Shown: piece after piece, positions 62,811-64,000 of the stretch
How the letters are laid out: each line of letters opens with the position of its first letter
Numbering within the stretch: position 1 is the stretch's first letter
Assembly (NCBI RefSeq): GCF_013620795.1
Contig: NZ_LGLW01000008.1
Coordinates: forward strand, 124,001 to 188,000
From: Pseudomonas sp. Q2-TVG4-2
GTDB taxonomy: Bacteria; Pseudomonadota; Gammaproteobacteria; Pseudomonadales; Pseudomonadaceae
Length of the DNA stretch: 64,000 nucleotides
Reading direction: 5' to 3'
Position numbers and translations under genes: made by a program
Notes under the pieces: model-generated
The model's input: only the letters and a program-made list of their open reading frames with translations
Databases searched by the model: none
Told to the model about the DNA's origin: nothing

Positions 62811-63152
62811 ATGGGCAAAGAACTGCAGATCGAAGACCTCCGACTCGGCGACGGTAAGGCAGTGGTCAAGGGAGCCCTGATCACTACCGAATACCGCGGC
62901 CAGCTGGAAGACGGCACCACCTTCGACTCATCCTACGAACGCGGCAAGCCGTTCCAATGCGTCATCGGCACCGGTCGCGTGATCAAAGGTTGGGACATCG
63001 GGCTGATGGGCATGAAGGTTGGCGGCAAGCGCAAACTCTTGGTCCCCGCCCACCTCGCCTATGGCGAACGCCAGATCGGCGAACACATCACACCGGACTC
63101 GAACCTGCTGTTCGAAATCGAGCTGCTGGAAGTGCTGACGCGGGATGACTGA
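62811..63152 (+). CDS. FKBP-type peptidyl-prolyl cis-trans isomerase
   Basis: 113-residue single FKBP domain without signal peptide: EYRGQLEDGTTFDSSYERG, VIKGWDIGLMGMKVGGKRKL and PAHLAYGER hold the usual active-site aromatic and aspartate residues. Cytoplasmic protein-folding helper. The ATG at 62811 has GGAGAG upstream. Confidence 0.93.
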   Translation: MGKELQIEDLRLGDGKAVVKGALITTEYRGQLEDGTTFDSSYERGKPFQCVIGTGRVIKGWDIGLMGMKVGGKRKLLVPAHLAYGERQIGEHITPDSNLLFEIELLEVLTRDD

Positions 63153-63188
63153 AGCGACCGCGGCTTTCGCCGCGGTCATTGTGGCCTA

Positions 63189-64000
63189 TCAAGCCAGGGC
63201 GGTCTGCTGAGTGGCGGTCTGGACGGCACTTGGCGAGCCCAGCGATTGACCCACCACATCGCCGATCATGTCTGCGGTGATGGCGCTCAGGGTCCAGCCG
63301 AGGTGGCCGTGGCCAGTGTTGTAGAACACGCACGCAGAGCTGCCGCGACCGATCTTGGGCATCATGTTCGGCATCATCGGGCGCAAGCCGGTCCAAGGCA
63401 CGACGCTTTGCGTGCTGACGCCGGGAAAGCACTCGGCTACCCAGTCCACCAGCGGACGGATTCGATCGGCGCGGATGTCACGGTTGTAGCCGTTGAACTC
63501 GGCGGTACCGGCGACGCGCAGACGATGATCGCCGAGACGACTGGTGACCAGTTTGGTTTCATCGTCCAGCAGGCTGACGGTCGGCGCGGCGGCGCGACTG
63601 GCTTCATCATTGAGATTGACGGTGATCGAATAGCCCTTGACCGGATAGATGTTCACGCGATCGCCCAATTGCGCAGCCAACGCCCGGCTGGCCGTTCCGG
63701 CGCAAACCACCATGCCGTCGAACTCCAGGGTTTCTTCGCCACCCGGCGTGCCGAGGATAACGGAGGCCTGTCGGCCATTGGTCGTCACGCCTTTCACCTC
63801 CTGCCCGTAACGGCATTCGACACCCAGACGAACGGCCGCCGCCGCGAGGCCGTTGGTGAACAAGTGGATGTCGCCGGTGGAATCGCATTCGGTGTAATAG
63901 CCGCCGTAATATTGCCCTGCCAGCGTCGGCTCGATGGCACGCATCTCGTCCGGTGTCACGCTTCGGCGCGGCAGGCCACCTTGGGCTAGTAGAGTCGAGA
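63189..64000 (-). CDS. dadA: D-amino acid dehydrogenase, 5' end cut by window edge
   Basis: C-terminal about 270 residues of a FAD-dependent D-amino acid dehydrogenase (DadA), which oxidises D-amino acids such as D-alanine to ketoacids. Recognised by LPRRSVTPDEMRAIEPTL, GRGSSACVFYNTGHGHLGWT and PWTGLRPMMPNMMPKIG. The frame stays open to the window edge, so the FAD-binding N-terminus is missing. Confidence 0.92.
   Translation of the reverse strand, partial: STLLAQGGLPRRSVTPDEMRAIEPTLAGQYYGGYYTECDSTGDIHLFTNGLAAAAVRLGVECRYGQEVKGVTTNGRQASVILGTPGGEETLEFDGMVVCAGTASRALAAQLGDRVNIYPVKGYSITVNLNDEASRAAAPTVSLLDDETKLVTSRLGDHRLRVAGTAEFNGYNRDIRADRIRPLVDWVAECFPGVSTQSVVPWTGLRPMMPNMMPKIGRGSSACVFYNTGHGHLGWTLSAITADMIGDVVGQSLGSPSAVQTATQQTALA

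Noticed and set aside
1-64000. CRISPR arrays, tRNA/rRNA genes, insertion sequences, prophage
   Set aside because: None seen on reading both strands: no regularly spaced repeats, no transposase or integrase motifs, no cloverleaf I could support.

Overview
The window is a high-GC chromosomal segment of a gammaproteobacterium of the Pseudomonas/Stutzerimonas group. Evidence is the ben-cat gene order with an AraC-type BenR, the OprD-family porin, HmgR-controlled homogentisate genes, the nirBD/transporter/phosphatase-kinase gene order, a NosR-like protein, DadA, and REP palindromes of the kinds common in pseudomonads. I saw no tRNA, rRNA, insertion sequence or CRISPR array. About 56 genes are annotated; one is frameshifted (an aldo/keto reductase) and two are cut by the window edges (catC, dadA).

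Layout. 1-10302: benzoate catabolism on the minus strand, benA-B-C-D-K followed by catB-catC, with a chemoreceptor and benR upstream. The benA promoter carries two XylS/BenR-type half-sites. 10534-15740: a LysR regulator divergent from a CoA-transferase pair, an acetyl-CoA acetyltransferase and an AtoE-type transporter (acetoacetate/short-chain acid or dehydrocarnitine use). 16004-22114: a lipid kinase, then a tight four-gene cassette, MBOAT acyltransferase, FkbH-like HAD-IIIC protein, acyl carrier protein and membrane-anchored SGNH protein. This looks like an acyl (possibly glyceryl) modification system for an envelope glycan and is the best candidate for an undescribed system here. 22174-33760: homogentisate pathway (fahA, hmgA, hmgR, and hpd about 8 kb away), with an OprD porin and a LysR/NCS2 permease/amidohydrolase/TSUP exporter cassette between. 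Matching palindromes in front of hmgA and hpd suggest one HmgR regulon.

33946-43487: accessory-looking stretch with a SAF-domain dehydrogenase, a glycosyltransferase fused to an atypical RmlD-like reductase, several small exported proteins including a three-EF-hand protein, a phytase-esterase-like protein and the broken aldo/keto reductase. 43803-49870: nitrite assimilation, nirB-nirD-nitrite transporter and a PP2C-kinase fusion. These are preceded by a sigma54-type promoter, a leader with two hairpins whose loops share AGCGA, and a strong intrinsic terminator, the architecture of an ANTAR-controlled attenuator. 49909-55345: small conserved proteins, an SH3/coiled-coil membrane protein, a RES-Xre type toxin-antitoxin pair and DNA polymerase II. 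55727-64000: a Tat-exported SMP-30/gluconolactonase-like protein, CheV, a thiolase, an orphan NosR-like flavo-iron-sulfur membrane protein, several small proteins, an FKBP prolyl isomerase and the D-amino-acid dehydrogenase fragment.

Together the window shows a soil or aquatic, metabolically versatile bacterium: aromatic compounds enter through porins and MFS carriers and are funnelled through catechol or homogentisate, thiolase and CoA-transferase genes handle ketoacid products, and nitrate/nitrite serves as nitrogen source under dual control. Functions are inferred from sequence motifs read by eye; no database search was run.
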